From positions 1 to 64,000 of the forward strand of contig JAEYGI010000053.1 in the NCBI GenBank assembly GCA_023402395.1: 64,000 nucleotides of DNA, written 5' to 3'. The notes beneath the pieces were generated by a model. It saw nothing but the letters and a program-made list of their open reading frames with translations, had not been told where the DNA came from and made no database searches. Shown here in pieces: positions 24,564-34,175 of the stretch (its first letter is position 1; every line of letters starts with the position of its first letter). The position numbers were made by a program, and so were the translations under genes. The DNA comes from Bacillota bacterium. GTDB lineage: Bacteria; Bacillota; UBA4882; UBA8346.

Positions 24564-25664
24564 TTACCTCCGGTAATATTGGCGGATCGTATCGATTACC
24601 TGATCCGCCTCGGACCCGGTGAGTTCGGGAAAGAGGGGCAGCGACAGAACCGAAGCCGTCAACCGTTCGGTGACCGGCAGATCGCCCGGCCGGTATCCCA
24701 ACGGTTGAAAGACCGGTTGCAGATGCAGGCCCAGCGGGTAGTAAACCGTGGCCCCGATCCCCCGCTCGCTCAAGAACTGCTGCAGCCCATCTCGGTCCGC
24801 GGCGATGACGGTGAATTGATTGTAGGAATGGCCCTCTGCCTCCCCTGGAAACGTCAACTCGGGAATACCGGCCAACCCTTGCCGGTAGGCCGCGGCGATC
24901 GCCCGGCGGCGTTCGAGCCACTCGGCCAGATAGGGAAGTTTGACCCGGAGAAACGCGGCCTGCAACGCATCAAGCCGGCTGTTGAATCCCAGCAGTTCAT
25001 GATAGTATTTTTTACGGGCGCCGTGGACCCGCAACATTCTCAGCCGTTCCGCCAGTTCGGCCGAGCCGGTGGCGACCATTCCGCCGTCGCCGAAGCAGCC
25101 CAGATTTTTGGTAGGGAAGAAACTGTAGCAACCAACCGCGCCGATGGTGCCGGACGGTCTCCCCTCCCATTCCGAGCCCAGAGACTGGGCGGCGTCTTCA
25201 ATCACCGCTATATTGTATTCCAGGGCCAGGTCCATTATTTCCCGGAGATCGGCCGGCCTGCCGAAAAGGTGCACCGGAATCACGGCTTTGGTTTTCACGG
25301 TCATCCGGCGCCGGATCTGCTCCGGATCGAGGTTATAGGTCGACTCGGCCACATCCGCGAAGACCGGAGTCGCGCCCACCCGGGCCACCGCTCCTGCGGT
25401 CGCGAAAAAGGTAAACCCGGGCACAATCACTTCGTCCCCCGGTCCGATCCTCAAAGCGATCAGCGCCAAAGCCAGCGCGTCGCTACCGTTGGCCACGGCA
25501 ATGGCGTGATCAACCTGAAGATACTTTGCCAACTCCGCTTCCAAACCGGAGACCGCCTCGCCCAGAATAAAATGGCCGGCAGAGACCACGCTCTGGTAAG
25601 CTTTGGCCAGCGGCTCCGCCAGCCGCTCGTTTTGACGGGTGATGTCAAATGCCGGTACTTGCAA
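24564..25664 (-). CDS. wbpE: PLP-dependent sugar aminotransferase, WbpE type (DegT/DnrJ/EryC1 family)
   Basis: 366 residues. GSDALALALIALRIGPGDEV binds PLP phosphate; VIEDAAQSLGSEWEG has the cofactor Asp. SFFPTKNLGCFGDGG carries the Schiff-base Lys in the family form. In the WbpE reaction the 3-keto group of UDP-GlcNAcA is aminated. It starts at TTG 25664 after AAGGGGCG, and its stop lies in the ribosome site of wbpI, so the two are probably coupled. Confidence 0.82.
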   Translation of the reverse strand: MQVPAFDITRQNERLAEPLAKAYQSVVSAGHFILGEAVSGLEAELAKYLQVDHAIAVANGSDALALALIALRIGPGDEVIVPGFTFFATAGAVARVGATPVFADVAESTYNLDPEQIRRRMTVKTKAVIPVHLFGRPADLREIMDLALEYNIAVIEDAAQSLGSEWEGRPSGTIGAVGCYSFFPTKNLGCFGDGGMVATGSAELAERLRMLRVHGARKKYYHELLGFNSRLDALQAAFLRVKLPYLAEWLERRRAIAAAYRQGLAGIPELTFPGEAEGHSYNQFTVIAADRDGLQQFLSERGIGATVYYPLGLHLQPVFQPLGYRPGDLPVTERLTASVLSLPLFPELTGSEADQVIDTIRQYYRR

Positions 25665-25701
25665 GCCAATCGCCCCTTAAACTATATTTGGGTATTTCAA
25701 A

Positions 25702-26874
25702 TCATTTGCGATGCCGCTCCACGATACCGGTGACCGCCGTGATAACATCGCCAACATCCTCCGGACTCATCTTCGGATACAACGGCAATGAGATCAGGCC
25801 TTGATAGATCGCCTCCGCCACCGGGAAGTCGCCGGGCCGATAATTGAAATGCTCCCGGTAATAAGGATGAAGATGAACCGGGATGAAGTGGACGCTGCTC
25901 CCGATATTCTCCTCTTTTAAGGCTTCGATGAATTGCGCCCGGTCGATGGTTAACAACTCCTCGCGGATCCGGATCACGTACAGATGCCAGGCGTGACGAT
26001 TCCGTTTGTCCTCATAGGGAACGATCAACTCCGGGTAGCCGCTGAACGCCTCCTGATAGCGTTCGGCATATTCGGTCCGGATCCGTTGCATCCGTTCCAA
26101 TTTATGAAGCTGAGCCAATCCCAGGCCGGCCTGGAGATCGGTCATGTTGTATTTAAAACCCGGAAACTCAATTTCATAAAACCACGAACCAGCGGCGGTA
26201 TAACGGTTCCAGGCATTGCGGCTCATGCCGTGCAGGCTATAGATCCGTAGCTTATCGGCAAGTTCCGGATTATCGGTGGTGATCATCCCGCCTTCGCCGG
26301 TGCAAAGGTTCTTGGTGGCATAAAAGCTGAAAACCGTGGCATCGCTGATCGACCCGATCATCCGCTCCCGGTATTTGGTGTAAACCGCGTGCGCCGCGTC
26401 TTCAATGACGAAAAGCCCGTGTCGGCGGGCGAGGGCTTCAATCCGGCCCATCTCGCAGGCTTGTCCGGCGTAATGGACGGGCACGATCGCTTTGGTCCGG
26501 GGCGTGATCCGGGCTTCGATCCGATCGGGGTCGATATTGTAAGTCAAGGGGTCGACATCGACCAGCACCGGCGTGGCGCCGGCGTGCAAGATTGTATTCA
26601 CGGTAGCCGCGAAAGTATACGGGGTCGTGATCACTTCATCGCCCGGTCCGATCCCCAAAGCGACCAGGGCCAGATGCAGTCCGGCGGTGCAGGAGTTGAG
26701 CCCGATGGCGAACTTCGCGCCGACGAATTCGGCGAATTCCTTCTCAAATTGTTGAGTTTTGGGACCCCGGCTCAACCAATTGGAGGTTAGTACCTCCCGC
26801 ATCTGGTCGAACTCCTCGTCCTCGATCAACGGCAGCCCATACGGTAAAAAACTCTTCCGGACCGTTGCTTTCAT
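25702..26874 (-). CDS. PLP-dependent nucleotide-sugar 4-aminotransferase (DegT family; PglE/WecE/ArnB-like)
   Basis: 390 residues. SCTAGLHLALVALGIGPGDE, FVIEDAAHAVYTKY and FSFYATKNLCTGEGGM (Schiff-base Lys) are the family sites. The HAVY..Y, TKNLCTGEGG style is that of 4-keto-sugar aminotransferases. A WecD-like acetyltransferase lies just upstream, so the pair probably makes a 4-acetamido-4,6-dideoxy sugar. The 4,6-dehydratase needed to supply the ketone is not in the window. ATG 26874 is preferred over GTG 26883, with GGGTGG before it. A partial A repeat lies in its leader. Confidence 0.82.
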   Translation of the reverse strand: MKATVRKSFLPYGLPLIEDEEFDQMREVLTSNWLSRGPKTQQFEKEFAEFVGAKFAIGLNSCTAGLHLALVALGIGPGDEVITTPYTFAATVNTILHAGATPVLVDVDPLTYNIDPDRIEARITPRTKAIVPVHYAGQACEMGRIEALARRHGLFVIEDAAHAVYTKYRERMIGSISDATVFSFYATKNLCTGEGGMITTDNPELADKLRIYSLHGMSRNAWNRYTAAGSWFYEIEFPGFKYNMTDLQAGLGLAQLHKLERMQRIRTEYAERYQEAFSGYPELIVPYEDKRNRHAWHLYVIRIREELLTIDRAQFIEALKEENIGSSVHFIPVHLHPYYREHFNYRPGDFPVAEAIYQGLISLPLYPKMSPEDVGDVITAVTGIVERHRK

Positions 26875-26930
26875 CGCTTCCACCCTGCTTTCGCTTAATT
26901 GTTTTACTTACCGGAATTCCCTATTTAGTA

Positions 26931-26954
26931 GAAATTTACTTCATCCTATATAGT
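26931..26954. repeat. Right-hand half of an A repeat
   Basis: GAAATTTACTTCATCCTATA followed by TAG matches the right arm and end of the A family. No left arm or inner hairpin is present. Confidence 0.6.
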
Positions 26955-27710
26955 TGGGGCGGAAGCTTGCTCCTCCAGCCAAAAGTGATACCGTAACAAT
27001 GCCCGGATTGTCCGGAACCGGTTCTTTTCATACAACCGGATCGCCGGATAATTGTTCACCTGAGTCCCGACCCGGATCGCCGACAATCCCCGTTCCCACG
27101 CGAAATCCGCCGCCCAGTCGAGCAGCGTCTGGCCCAACCCCATTCCCCGCCATTGACCCGCCACGGCCAATAGCCGGATTATCAGGGCTTGATCGGCGGC
27201 GTTTTCCTGGACCGAGAGGAAGGCTTGGATCTTGCCAATCTTTTTGATGACATGGAATTGTTCGGCGCCGGCAAACGCATTGGAGACCCATTGGGGATAA
27301 AGCTGCCGGACTTTGGCTGGATCGAACCGGGAGTCATGAAAAAACCGGGAATGCTCAAAACTATCGGCAGCCATGGCGATGATCTCCGGCAGATCCTCTT
27401 CCACGGCGGGAACGACGGGAAAATCGGCCCCGGACGGCTCAAACCCGTTCAAATCCCGTTCCAGGGTGACCAGGACATCGCCCAACGACCCGCCGCATCC
27501 GGCCAGGAGATGGCCGATTCGCTTATAGGCCGCGTCGAACTCGCAAAACAGATAGCGATACTGTTGGCGGCGAGCGCTATTCAGCGTCAAGCGCCAGGCC
27601 GCCTCCGCGAAGCAGCTCGGATCGGCGGCAGGATCAATGGCGATCTTGCCCATTTTTTGCTGGAAAAAAAGCGAATCCCAATCCAGGTCGTGGATGGGTA
27701 AGACATTCAC
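26946..27710 (-). CDS. GNAT acetyltransferase (WecD-like)
   Basis: 254 residues. The C-terminal half is a GNAT domain: SFEHSRFFHDSRFDPAKV, then the acetyl-CoA loop AGQWRGMGLGQTLLDWA (R/Q-x-x-G-x-G/A), and IRVGTQVNNYPAIRLYEKNRF. This order matches WecD, which N-acetylates TDP-4-amino-4,6-dideoxygalactose. It is placed between the initiating transferase and the 4-aminotransferase, so it likely acetylates the latter's product. GTG 27710 with AAAGGAGG nine bases upstream. Its last codons overlap the half A repeat. Confidence 0.8.
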   Translation of the reverse strand: MNVLPIHDLDWDSLFFQQKMGKIAIDPAADPSCFAEAAWRLTLNSARRQQYRYLFCEFDAAYKRIGHLLAGCGGSLGDVLVTLERDLNGFEPSGADFPVVPAVEEDLPEIIAMAADSFEHSRFFHDSRFDPAKVRQLYPQWVSNAFAGAEQFHVIKKIGKIQAFLSVQENAADQALIIRLLAVAGQWRGMGLGQTLLDWAADFAWERGLSAIRVGTQVNNYPAIRLYEKNRFRTIRALLRYHFWLEEQASAPTI

Positions 27711-27725
27711 GCAACGATCCCTCCT

Positions 27726-28340
27726 TTATCGCTGGTAGACGCCGCGGCCGGAAAGCATGCGGATCAGGGTCAGCCCGCCAATCTTTAGATCCAGCCAGAG
27801 CGAATACTCCTGGACATAAGCGAGGTCCAGTTGGAGCCGGTCTTTCCAGGGTAACTCATTACGCCCCGATACTTGGGCCAGCCCGGTTAACCCAGGCCGG
27901 ACCGCCAGCTTCAACACTTCAGTCTCGGTATATAACGCCAGGTGCTCCGGGAGATCGGGACGGGGTCCGATGAAGCTCATTTGTCCCTTTAAGATGTTAT
28001 AAATCTGGGGCAACTCGTCGAGACTGAACCGCCGGAGCCATTTCCCGAAGCGGGTATAACCCCCGAGGGTTCCGGTGAGTTTCAGCGAGCCGTCCGGATT
28101 CCGGGGGGTTTGGGCCGTATGGTCCCCCGGGGTCATGGTCCGGAGTTTGTACATGGCGAATAACTTGCCGTTCCTGCCCGGGCGCTGCTGCCGGAACAGG
28201 ATCGGTCCCGGTGAGTCCAGATACAAAACCACGCCGAGGCCGGCAATGATCACAATCAGCGGGAAAAACAAGGCCGCCGCAACCAGCCAATCCAACGCGT
28301 ATTTAAGCCCCCATTGCCATCGGGTTCCCCGGGCGTTCAC
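27726..28340 (-). CDS. Initiating phosphoglycosyl transferase (bacterial sugar transferase, PglC/WbaP class)
   Basis: 204 residues with one N-terminal membrane segment (WLVAAALFFPLIVIIAGLG). The catalytic core has SPGPILFRQQRPGRNGKLF, MYKLRTM, RRFSLDELPQIYN (catalytic Asp-Glu) and GPRPDLPEH. It transfers a sugar phosphate to undecaprenyl phosphate at the inner face of the membrane and so starts the repeat unit. The small single-domain size resembles PglC, which uses UDP-diNAcBac. GTG start, overlapping the upstream glycosyltransferase stop by four bases. Confidence 0.9.
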   Translation of the reverse strand: MNARGTRWQWGLKYALDWLVAAALFFPLIVIIAGLGVVLYLDSPGPILFRQQRPGRNGKLFAMYKLRTMTPGDHTAQTPRNPDGSLKLTGTLGGYTRFGKWLRRFSLDELPQIYNILKGQMSFIGPRPDLPEHLALYTETEVLKLAVRPGLTGLAQVSGRNELPWKDRLQLDLAYVQEYSLWLDLKIGGLTLIRMLSGRGVYQR

Positions 28341-29545
28341 TTCGCGATTACCTTCTTCAGCACGATGTCCATCTTGGCCGCTAAATTGCGGCGATCGCCC
28401 TCTTTCAGACAGAACCGGAATCCATTCTCCCCATAACGGCGGCGCAGTTCCGCATCCCCGGCCAGCCGCAGCAGCGACTCAGCCAGACCCGCGGCGTCCT
28501 CCGGCATCACAAAGGCTCCCGACCCGGCCTCTTCCACCACCTGACGGGCTTCACCGTCAATACAGCAAACAATCGGGAGTCCGGTGGACATATATTCATA
28601 AATTTTATTGGGCCGAACCGTTTTAAAGGTAGGCGTATTTTTCAGGGAAGCGATGCCGATATCCGCCGCCTGCAGAATGCCGGGGACGTCTCCCGGCGGA
28701 ACCGGGTCTTCCAGGCTGATATTGGTCAAACCGAGCCTCCCCAATAGCTCCGCCAATCTCGGCTTGTCGGAGCCATCGCCGAATAAGGCAATCTTGATCC
28801 GGTCATCCCCCCGGCAACCGGCCGCGGCGTGGATCAGCGTGTCCAGCGCGTTGGCCGGGCCGTGGGCTCCCACATACACGGCTACGATCTGGCCGTCCCG
28901 CCAACCGTATCGGGACCGAATTGCATGACACTGTTCCGGCGTCAGCCGCTCCGGCAGGTTGGCGCCCAAGGGAATTAAGCTGATCTTGGCCTCGGGGACC
29001 CCTTGCTCCAAAAGGTATTCCCGCATCTTAGCGGCCACGACCAGAATCTGATCGGAATGACGGTACAAAAACCGCTCCAGGGAACGAAGACTCCATAACA
29101 CCGGCTTATTCCGGAATCCCATGGCGATCAGGGAATCGGGCCACAAATCCTCCACATCCAGAACGAACGGAACCCGGCGCAATCGCGACAGCAGCCAGCC
29201 GGTGAAGGCCGATTCCAGCGGCGGAGTCACCGTTAAAACAGCCGAAGGCCGGTCCCACAACCCCGACCACAGACTAAGCAGCGAAAACACCACTATGTTG
29301 AGTTCCCGCTGGATCGAATTGCCCTGATAAGCCGTACTCCATACCCAGCGCAGTCGGACGCCGTTCTCAGCCCTAGGTGGATCGGTAAGGTAACGCCGGA
29401 GGTAATGATTGAACCGGCAACTGTATAAGGTAACCTCCCATCCCAATTGGACCAGTTCCGACGCAAAGTCGAAGTTCCGGGTCGGGCCCGGCCAACGGGG
29501 GATGGACGCATAATGGTTAATCAGAGTCAATCGGGGTTTTGCCAT
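28337..29545 (-). CDS. Glycosyltransferase family 4 (WbuB-like)
   Basis: 402 residues, GT-B fold. N-terminal INHYASIPRWPGPTRNFDFA and the C-terminal nucleotide-sugar site PNKIYEYMSTGLPIVCCIDG with a following Glu-rich segment. It belongs to the WbuB/L-fucosamine transferase style often found beside amino-sugar genes. RBS TGGAGCGG before ATG; the start overlaps the upstream gene by 29 bases. Donor and acceptor are not deducible. Confidence 0.85.
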   Translation of the reverse strand: MAKPRLTLINHYASIPRWPGPTRNFDFASELVQLGWEVTLYSCRFNHYLRRYLTDPPRAENGVRLRWVWSTAYQGNSIQRELNIVVFSLLSLWSGLWDRPSAVLTVTPPLESAFTGWLLSRLRRVPFVLDVEDLWPDSLIAMGFRNKPVLWSLRSLERFLYRHSDQILVVAAKMREYLLEQGVPEAKISLIPLGANLPERLTPEQCHAIRSRYGWRDGQIVAVYVGAHGPANALDTLIHAAAGCRGDDRIKIALFGDGSDKPRLAELLGRLGLTNISLEDPVPPGDVPGILQAADIGIASLKNTPTFKTVRPNKIYEYMSTGLPIVCCIDGEARQVVEEAGSGAFVMPEDAAGLAESLLRLAGDAELRRRYGENGFRFCLKEGDRRNLAAKMDIVLKKVIAK

Positions 29546-30653
29546 GGTTCCGCTCCAGTTCCTGATAGAGCCCGATCAGATTGCGACGGGCCGTCTCCCA
29601 GTTATACACGGTTTGTGAGGCCCGAAAGGCATTGGCGGCCTCAGTCCGCCATGATTGCTGGTCAAGATAACGTTCCAGGGTTCGCCGGATTGTCTCGGTT
29701 GATAAATCCGGAAGCACGCTGCCGCAATTCTCGGTTTGGATAATCGAGGCGATCTCTCCGACCGGGGTGGTAATTACCGGCCGGCCCGCCGCCAACGCCA
29801 GAAAGAGTGAATTCGGGGCGCTGTAGCGATTGTTGGGGAATCGCGCATCCACTCCGTAGTACACCAAATGGCTCTCGCCTATCAACCGCCTGGCCTCTTC
29901 CTGGGGCAAAAATCCGGAAAAGGCGATATTGCCGCTGTCTCCGGCGATGGCCCGCAGCCGCTCTCGCTCCGGGCCATCCCCCACCACCCGGAGCTGAAAT
30001 CGGGGATCTCCGCTCACGGCATTAATCACCGGTTCCAATAACCGGTCCCGGTTCAACCCGCCTACATAAATCAAACGGAGCGGGACCGGAGAAGCGGGTT
30101 CCACCGGGACCCCTTCAATATTTTTATAGTTGCCGACTACTACAACTCGGGCTGCCCGCAGCTTTTTGAAACGCCCGGCCAGGATCCGGCCGACCGTGAT
30201 CACCGCCGTAGTTTTCGGCACCAGCGCCGCTTCCATCCGGCGCACCATTCCCAGCACCGGTTCGGGAAAAAGATGGGCTACCATATCCGGATAAGATTCA
30301 TGGGCGTCAAAGAGCACCGGAATCCCAAGCCTTTGCCCCGCCGCCACCCCGGGCCATAATGTATCCAAATCGTGACAGTGAATAACGTCAACCGATCCGG
30401 TTTTCAGGAAATTGCGGCATTCCCGCCAAAATTTAAAGAACGGAATGATCTGTAATGGACCCCGGCTATAGGTGGTACGGAGCCGAGACCGGATCAAGTG
30501 GACTCCCTGATAATGATCGCGCTCCGGATACTCCCCGAGCCGGTCCCAGGCAAAGATAGTCACTTGATGGCCGGCCTCCTGCAGGGCGACGGCCTCCGCT
30601 GCCACTCGCGGATCCGGCGCGAAACCGTTCGATAACAGCATCACAATTTTCAA
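29517..30653 (-). CDS. Glycosyltransferase family 4
   Basis: 378 residues. MLLSNGFAPDPRVAAEAVAL is a typical start, CHDLDTLWPG is the central GT-B segment, and APNSLFLALAAGRPVITTPVGE is the C-terminal donor site. I set the start at TTG 30653, whose TTGA overlaps the TGA stop of the upstream glycosyltransferase. The frame open to 30710 would overlap that gene by 61 bases without a ribosome site. Confidence 0.83.
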   Translation of the reverse strand: MKIVMLLSNGFAPDPRVAAEAVALQEAGHQVTIFAWDRLGEYPERDHYQGVHLIRSRLRTTYSRGPLQIIPFFKFWRECRNFLKTGSVDVIHCHDLDTLWPGVAAGQRLGIPVLFDAHESYPDMVAHLFPEPVLGMVRRMEAALVPKTTAVITVGRILAGRFKKLRAARVVVVGNYKNIEGVPVEPASPVPLRLIYVGGLNRDRLLEPVINAVSGDPRFQLRVVGDGPERERLRAIAGDSGNIAFSGFLPQEEARRLIGESHLVYYGVDARFPNNRYSAPNSLFLALAAGRPVITTPVGEIASIIQTENCGSVLPDLSTETIRRTLERYLDQQSWRTEAANAFRASQTVYNWETARRNLIGLYQELERNHGKTPIDSD

Positions 30654-31699
30654 CGGGATTCGACCGCCTTTTGGTAAAAATCGATCATGGCCTGAAATTG
30701 GTCGTCCCAAATCGCCCGTTCCGCGATGAGACGACGGTTGCGTTCCGCTGCCCGGCGGCGCAGTTCGGCGTCACCGATCCCCTTCCGCAAGGCATCGGCC
30801 ACTTGCTCTGGGCGAAATCCGGTGATCAGTCCGTTAACCCCGTCCTCGATCCAATCGTGATAGACCGGCAGGTCCGAAATCACCGGCAAGCTCCCGGCGG
30901 TCATCCCCTCCAACATGCTAACGGGAGTTCCGTCGCTGGAAGGAATGCTGACCAATAAATGGCTTTGGGCCAATAATTCCAATGACTGCTCCGGGGAAAC
31001 CCGACCCCAGAATCTGACCCGCTCCAATCCGCGTTCCGCTACATACCTGGTCAATTCGGGAGTGAGACTGCCATCGCCACAGATCCAGAGCCAGACATCG
31101 TCAAACTCCCGGGAAATGCGTTCGAATGCCTCTAGGAGCAACGGAATGTTATACAGCGGCTCATGCAACCGGGGGGAACAGATAATGACCGGAGCCTGCG
31201 GGCGGACAAACGAAGTTAACCGTTCAAAAACAGGCCGTTCCAACCCGAATAAAATCGGAATAATCTGCCCCGGACCGGCTCCCAGCCGGGTTAGTTCCTC
31301 CGTGACCTGTCGGCTGTCGGAGGTAATCGCCGTGGAATGACGGATCAAAAAACGGACCAACTGACGCAAGAATCGTGAACGGCGGGGATTAACCAAAACA
31401 TCGGAGCCCCAGGCGGAATTAATCAGGATCTTGCACCCGGAAAACCAGGCGTACAGGCCATGTGCCCCCAATTGATGGGCATGTACGATATCCGGATTCA
31501 ACCCTCGGATCAGCCGGCGGACCGACCAGCAATGGAGCGGAAAACCACTTAACGTCAAAGGATGAACGATTACTCTGGCTCCCGGTATTGAACCGCCGGC
31601 ATGCGAGATGACCGTTACCTCCCAACCCGGCTTCAGGCAACCCCTGACCCATTTCCGGGTATGCGGACTGGCGGCGTCAGCAATCAAACAAAGTTTCAT
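30650..31699 (-). CDS. Glycosyltransferase family 4
   Basis: 349 residues. KLCLIADAASPHTRKWVRG, HAHQLGAHGLYAWFSG and the C-terminal SSDGTPVSMLEGMTAGSLPV (E-x7-E type donor site) mark a GT4 enzyme. It overlaps both neighbours by four bases, so the block 28.3-34.2 kb is translated as a coupled run. Confidence 0.86.
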   Translation of the reverse strand: MKLCLIADAASPHTRKWVRGCLKPGWEVTVISHAGGSIPGARVIVHPLTLSGFPLHCWSVRRLIRGLNPDIVHAHQLGAHGLYAWFSGCKILINSAWGSDVLVNPRRSRFLRQLVRFLIRHSTAITSDSRQVTEELTRLGAGPGQIIPILFGLERPVFERLTSFVRPQAPVIICSPRLHEPLYNIPLLLEAFERISREFDDVWLWICGDGSLTPELTRYVAERGLERVRFWGRVSPEQSLELLAQSHLLVSIPSSDGTPVSMLEGMTAGSLPVISDLPVYHDWIEDGVNGLITGFRPEQVADALRKGIGDAELRRRAAERNRRLIAERAIWDDQFQAMIDFYQKAVESR

Positions 31700-32934
31700 G
31701 GCATGATCACTTTATCGAAAATTTCGGCCAATTGACGGGTTTCATGTTCAATGTTCAACCGGGAGCGGAATTTTTCGACTTTCTCGGAATTTAAATGTAA
31801 TTTGCCCTGATAGTGATCATTATAGCATTGTTTAATGCTTTCAGCTATTTTTTGTTCATCGCCGTCGGTCACCTTGGCATAGCGGGACGCATAAGCGTCC
31901 AGCAGCTCTTCTAGTTCCGAAAATTCGGGAACTACCGCCAGGATCGGGTTTCCGGACGCCAGATAATCGAAGAGCTTGGTATTAATCGTCGGAAACTCCA
32001 GAAGCAACAAAAGCATCTGGCTTTTAAAAGCCTCCCGTTGAGCTTCTTTCATTGGCTGATAGCCGCTGCGGCGGACCACTGCTTCCAGCCCGAAGCGCCG
32101 GACCAATTCGTCAAACTGTTTGTCATGCGGCCCGACATAATTAAAACAAAACCGCTCGGCAACAATCTCGCTACGGTTCAGCAATCCTTGAATGGCTTGC
32201 AGCACCGCGAGTAACGCCGTGAAAGGTGGGTAGAATGTTCCCAGATACGTCAAGGTAAACTTGGAATAGGGCTCTACCGCGTCCGGCAGATCGGCCAGGT
32301 CCACCGTATCATAAAATACGCTGATTTTCCCCCGGGTCCACTCGTAACGCTGATAATATCCGGCCTTGGTAATCCGGTAGATACAGGTGATATAATCGGA
32401 GCATCGCAGCACCCACTCTTCCCAGCGTCGGTCGATCCAGCCGTGAAACCGGGACGGATAGCCACGCCGGGCGCCGTTAAAGCTCCATGGATCCCGGATG
32501 TCGGAGATCAGCGGCTTTCCGGTCAATAATTTCAAAAATGCGCCGCAGATTAAGGCCGAATAGGGCGGAGCCGTCACGTAAATCAAATCCACCCTATGCC
32601 GTAACATCAAATAATATCCGTAAAGCACGGTGCCAGGAATCCAAAACAGATATTGATCCGGAAGCAGCAGCCAACGTTCGTCAAGTTTAAGCCGGCGCAG
32701 GATGCGCGCCAACAAGTTCCCGCCGGGAATCCGCCACGACCGGAAGACCGAGACCGAATCAGGGATTGGGTTGTCGGCCCGGTGGTACGGTTCGGGATTC
32801 TTCACCGTCAGGACCAGCGGTTTCCAGCCATACTTATTCAGATAGCGGGAGGTTCGTAAAATCTTCAAAACTCCCGCTCCCGCCAGCGGCGGGTAATGAT
32901 AAGCGATGATTAGAACCCGTCGTTCCATGCTCAT
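31696..32934 (-). CDS. Glycosyltransferase (GT4-like)
   Basis: 412 residues. It starts RVLIIAYHYPPLAGAGVLKI and has LISDIRDPWSF in the middle, both typical of a GT4 subgroup common in surface-glycan loci. The donor-site region has KLFDYLASGNPILAVVPE. It is paralogous to the next gene upstream. ATGA overlap of four bases at its start. Confidence 0.84.
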   Translation of the reverse strand: MSMERRVLIIAYHYPPLAGAGVLKILRTSRYLNKYGWKPLVLTVKNPEPYHRADNPIPDSVSVFRSWRIPGGNLLARILRRLKLDERWLLLPDQYLFWIPGTVLYGYYLMLRHRVDLIYVTAPPYSALICGAFLKLLTGKPLISDIRDPWSFNGARRGYPSRFHGWIDRRWEEWVLRCSDYITCIYRITKAGYYQRYEWTRGKISVFYDTVDLADLPDAVEPYSKFTLTYLGTFYPPFTALLAVLQAIQGLLNRSEIVAERFCFNYVGPHDKQFDELVRRFGLEAVVRRSGYQPMKEAQREAFKSQMLLLLLEFPTINTKLFDYLASGNPILAVVPEFSELEELLDAYASRYAKVTDGDEQKIAESIKQCYNDHYQGKLHLNSEKVEKFRSRLNIEHETRQLAEIFDKVIMP

Positions 32935-34169
32935 TGCCGCTCCGATATCTTGATCATGAGTTCTCCAAGCTTTTCGGCCTGGAGCCGGCGATCGTAACGG
33001 TTAATCACATCATTGCGGGACGTGATTGTGGGAAGTTTAGATGCCCAGCCAGTATAGCAGTAAGCAAGCACTGCCTCCATTGCCGTAGCGTCAGCCGGAT
33101 CAAGCACCCAACCGGCGTTCGCTTCCTGGATTAACCCCGCCGCCGGGCTGTCCGGATGAACCAAACCGATAACTGGGCGTCGTACGCCAAGGTACTCAAA
33201 GATTTTTCCGGTAAAAGCGGCGGGATTGCTTTCCGCTAAAATCAGCAGGTCACTGGCTGCCATGAGATTGAGCGCTTGCTGATGGGGCAGGTAATCGATG
33301 ACTTCCGTGTAGCCGGTTCGTAGTTCTTCCAAGTCAGGGTACGTTCCCGAACCCACCAGCCGTACTCGTAGCTGATCGGGAGGAATTTGTCCTGAATCGA
33401 CCATTTTCCGGAGTTGTTCCAGAAGCGGCCGGATCAGCCCAGCCCTGGCCTTATTCAAAGTTCCGACGTGGGTAATCGCCCATTGTCTCCCAAACGGGGG
33501 CTGAAGCGTTTCAAAATCCTCGGGATCAAAGCCATTGGGAATAGTGACAAATTGCCCCGCCGCTCCGGGAGCCAGCCATCGTAACCCCTCCGTGATCCGG
33601 TCAGAGACCGAAAGTACCAGATCAGCGCCGGTTAGAACCTGGCGTTCCACGTTCCGGTGCCGCATCCGGTGCCAAGGCGAGGGATAGCCCAAATACGGAT
33701 TTTGGGTCCATTCGTCACGAAAATCGGCGATCCAAGGCGAACCGAACCGCCGTTTCAATGCTAGACCGATTAGGTGCGCGGTATAAGGCGCCGATGTCGA
33801 AAAGACCGGAATCCCGGGATTCTTTTCACAAAAGGAAGCAGCAGCCTGATAGGCCGGGCCAAACCATGCTGCCGTCCGATCCGGGAAGAGAAACCAATCT
33901 TGCAGAACGGCCCGAGCCCGCCAGCCACCGGGGATTCGATCCAGGCTCCGGAAAGCCTCCCGGATGGGGGTTCGGGTCACTGAAATTCGCTCCCTGACGA
34001 TTTCCCGTTCTAGACTAGGGTCAGACGGTTCGTAAGCCGGAGGAACCACCGAGATTACCTTGATCTCCCAGCCGGCTCTGGCCAAATATTTGGCGAATTT
34101 GGCGGAACGCTGCACCCCCGCGCCACCCAACGGCGGGAAATAATAGGCGAGCATCAACAGCTTTCGCAC
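32931..34169 (-). CDS. Glycosyltransferase (GT4-like)
   Basis: 412 residues, same length and design as the gene downstream: MLAYYFPPLGGAGVQRSAKF, WIADFRDEWTQNPY and KIFEYLGVRRPVIGLVHPDS. A duplication followed by divergence in sugar specificity is likely. GTG start at 34169 with GAGGTG nine bases upstream. Confidence 0.85.
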   Translation of the reverse strand: MRKLLMLAYYFPPLGGAGVQRSAKFAKYLARAGWEIKVISVVPPAYEPSDPSLEREIVRERISVTRTPIREAFRSLDRIPGGWRARAVLQDWFLFPDRTAAWFGPAYQAAASFCEKNPGIPVFSTSAPYTAHLIGLALKRRFGSPWIADFRDEWTQNPYLGYPSPWHRMRHRNVERQVLTGADLVLSVSDRITEGLRWLAPGAAGQFVTIPNGFDPEDFETLQPPFGRQWAITHVGTLNKARAGLIRPLLEQLRKMVDSGQIPPDQLRVRLVGSGTYPDLEELRTGYTEVIDYLPHQQALNLMAASDLLILAESNPAAFTGKIFEYLGVRRPVIGLVHPDSPAAGLIQEANAGWVLDPADATAMEAVLAYCYTGWASKLPTITSRNDVINRYDRRLQAEKLGELMIKISERQ

Positions 34170-34175
34170 TATTCT

